Assembly: GCF_032062245.1 (NCBI RefSeq)
Contig: NZ_DAMBQF010000003.1
Location: 1-64,000, forward strand
Length of the DNA: 64,000 bases
Reading direction: 5' to 3'
Origin: Soonwooa sp032062245
GTDB taxonomy: Bacteria; Bacteroidota; Bacteroidia; Flavobacteriales; Weeksellaceae
Shown: in pieces, positions 62,858 to 64,000 of the stretch
How positions within the stretch are numbered: position 1 is the stretch's first letter
How the letters are laid out: every line of letters begins with the position of its first letter
Made by a program: the position numbers and the translations under genes
Notes under the pieces: generated by a model
The model's input: the letters and a program-made list of their open reading frames with translations, nothing else
Database searches by the model: none
Told to the model about the DNA's origin: nothing

Positions 62858-63358
62858 TTATTTTTCTATTTCCAATTTTAAAATTTCGTTGTTTGCTTCT
62901 CCATTTGCATAAATGATTCGAACATTTAATCCATCATGGAAAACATTACTATGATTTCCTCCAAAATGACTGAATTCGGAGATTGCATTATCATAATATT
63001 CAAAATGAATTGAATCAACATCAAAACTTTCGAAGCTAGTTTTTCCTTTGTGACCTCTAGTGAAATTGGATATTTTCCCTTCTACTACTTTTCTTTCGCT
63101 AGAATTAATAAATTCAATTAACCTTTGTTGACTATCGTCTTTTGCGAAAAAACGTGTATGAATATACATTGGCAAAGTAATAAGGATAAATATTCCTACT
63201 ATGAACAAATAGAATTTCTTTTCGAAGTTTGATTTTTTAAATTTTAATATAATTAAAAAAACGAAAATGGAAATTAGCAAAGCAATAAATAATACAATAT
63301 CTGAAGAAATTGAATTGCTTGGTGTGTCAAGAAATGACCAGTAAGTTTCATATTTCAT
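62858..63358 (-). CDS. Small membrane protein of unknown function
   Basis: A 166-aa protein with two membrane helices (about 19-40, SDIVLFIALLISIFVFLIIL, and about 48-66) followed by a soluble domain. The soluble part (VVEGKISNFTRGHKGKTSFESFDVDSIHFEYYD, then GLNVRIIYANGEANNEILKLEI) resembles the small OB-like modules in other short membrane proteins of Bacteroidetes that are annotated as hypothetical. It is intact, unlike its neighbours. It starts about 90 bp downstream of the mutS2 stop on the same strand, so they may share a transcript. Confidence 0.7.
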   Translation of the reverse strand: MKYETYWSFLDTPSNSISSDIVLFIALLISIFVFLIILKFKKSNFEKKFYLFIVGIFILITLPMYIHTRFFAKDDSQQRLIEFINSSERKVVEGKISNFTRGHKGKTSFESFDVDSIHFEYYDNAISEFSHFGGNHSNVFHDGLNVRIIYANGEANNEILKLEIEK

Positions 63359-63445
63359 ATTGTTTTGAAGGTGTTTTTGCGATCTTACTTAATCTAATTC
63401 GCTATAATTATTACGTATTTTTTGCTTTATCTAGATCTTAAAATC

Positions 63446-64000
63446 TTAAATCCTCTCTAACTCATCTGCGCTAATCACTGTTTTGAAAGTTCCGTAATTA
63501 ACCGTGATTTTATTCTTGTTAATCATTTCGATGGTTCCGACGCTGGTGCTTCCTGAGATGCGAACACGTTGCCCGATTTTCAACCAAAGTGCACGTTCTT
63601 TTTGACGCTTTTCTTCGATTTTTTCATTGGTTTCAGCAATCTTTTCAATGACTTCTTCTTTCTTCAGTTGTTGCGTAATTTTACGTTTTACAACTTGCAG
63701 ACGCTTGGATTCATCTTTATCGGCGCCAACTTTTCGGAATTTTTCTTGTTCCAAAAGTTTAACAAAATCTTTAACGATATCTTTACGAGATTTTCCTTTC
63801 GTATAGCTGTCAATAAAAGCTTCGACTTTGTTTCCGAATTGCAATTTGCGATGTTCATCTTCGTACAATTTTTGAAAGTTAAACAACTTTTGTTGCAATT
63901 GTTCATTCAGTTTGTGAAGATTATCACGTTTGTCTTCAACAGATTCTTTTCGAGTTGTAAGGTCAGATTTTAGTTTTTCGACTTCATATTTTTCTTGTTG
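63446..64000 (-). CDS. mutS2: MutS2 family protein, 3' part (runs off the window end)
   Basis: The open frame covers the last 184 codons and continues past the window edge. It begins in the long coiled coil after the ATPase domain (QQEKYEVEKLKSDLTTRKESVEDKRDNL, residues close to the boundary) and ends in a KOW-like domain (WLKIGQRVRISGSTSVGTIE, then YGTFKTVISADELERI). This ending matches MutS2, which binds branched or stalled DNA structures and suppresses recombination. The C-terminal Smr nuclease domain of B. subtilis MutS2 is absent here; shorter forms without it are, as I recall, common in Flavobacteriia. The catalytic part is not visible. Confidence 0.85.
   Translation of the reverse strand, partial: QQEKYEVEKLKSDLTTRKESVEDKRDNLHKLNEQLQQKLFNFQKLYEDEHRKLQFGNKVEAFIDSYTKGKSRKDIVKDFVKLLEQEKFRKVGADKDESKRLQVVKRKITQQLKKEEVIEKIAETNEKIEEKRQKERALWLKIGQRVRISGSTSVGTIEMINKNKITVNYGTFKTVISADELERI

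Overview
The window is AT-rich DNA from a member of the Flavobacteriia. The gene set resembles Chryseobacterium and its relatives; this placement comes from gene content and protein style, not from a database search. The supporting evidence is the gldJ / porU / porV gliding and type IX secretion (T9SS) block, secreted proteins with C-terminal T9SS sorting domains, SusC-style signal peptides, TAnnTTTG promoter boxes and a likely sulfonolipid gene pair. No rRNA, tRNA, CRISPR array, intact prophage or intact transposase was seen.

Layout. 0-7.5 kb: a T9SS-exported thermolysin-like (M4) protease, a small secreted DUF3060 protein, dipeptidase PepD, a small FUSC protein, a scrap of a TMEM175-type channel, and S-adenosylhomocysteinase. 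7.7-14 kb: a complete RND efflux operon (adaptor, pump, outer-membrane lipoprotein) with a small His-rich membrane protein upstream. 14-18 kb: a phosphopantetheinyl transferase, a broken T9SS-cargo gene and a large FUSC/YccS-like protein. 18-25 kb: porV, porU (T9SS attachment complex) and, divergently, gldJ. 25-31.5 kb: housekeeping and envelope genes (murF, NUDIX, SRPBCC, anmK, lptC, a putative outer-membrane protein, DNA polymerase III delta'). 31.5-36.2 kb: a TetR / TolC / EmrA / EmrB operon with an operator-like inverted repeat over its promoter. 36.3-42.2 kb: MgtC-like protein, a deletion scar of a flavin monooxygenase, and a minus-strand ligA / Fur-family / Zn-Cd-type P1B ATPase block. 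42.2-45.6 kb: a nonsense-mutated glycerophosphodiesterase between two inverted-repeat elements, an SDR reductase, and the remains of an M36 protease. 45.6-48 kb: a cysteate/cysteine-synthase-like enzyme and an alpha-oxoamine synthase, a likely capnine (sulfonolipid) pair. 48-57.3 kb: two GT-C type membrane glycosyltransferases in tandem, DUF1697, kdsA and a TonB-dependent receptor. 57.3-57.9 kb: a GC-rich dispersed repeat, a 100-N assembly gap and a heptanucleotide array. 58-64 kb: pepE, an HD hydrolase, a small secreted protein, four decayed genes in a row, a small membrane protein and the 3' end of mutS2.

How it fits together. Much of the window builds or services the Gram-negative envelope: peptidoglycan synthesis and recycling (murF, anmK), LPS transport and Kdo synthesis (lptC, kdsA), protein export with C-terminal sorting and gliding (porU, porV, gldJ), sulfonolipid, surface glycosylation and two tripartite efflux systems. 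The most striking non-gene signals are at least nine degraded genes in 64 kb, lying among long intact genes; a GC-rich intergenic repeat present in two inverted copies; and heptanucleotide arrays, one of which runs right up to a start codon.
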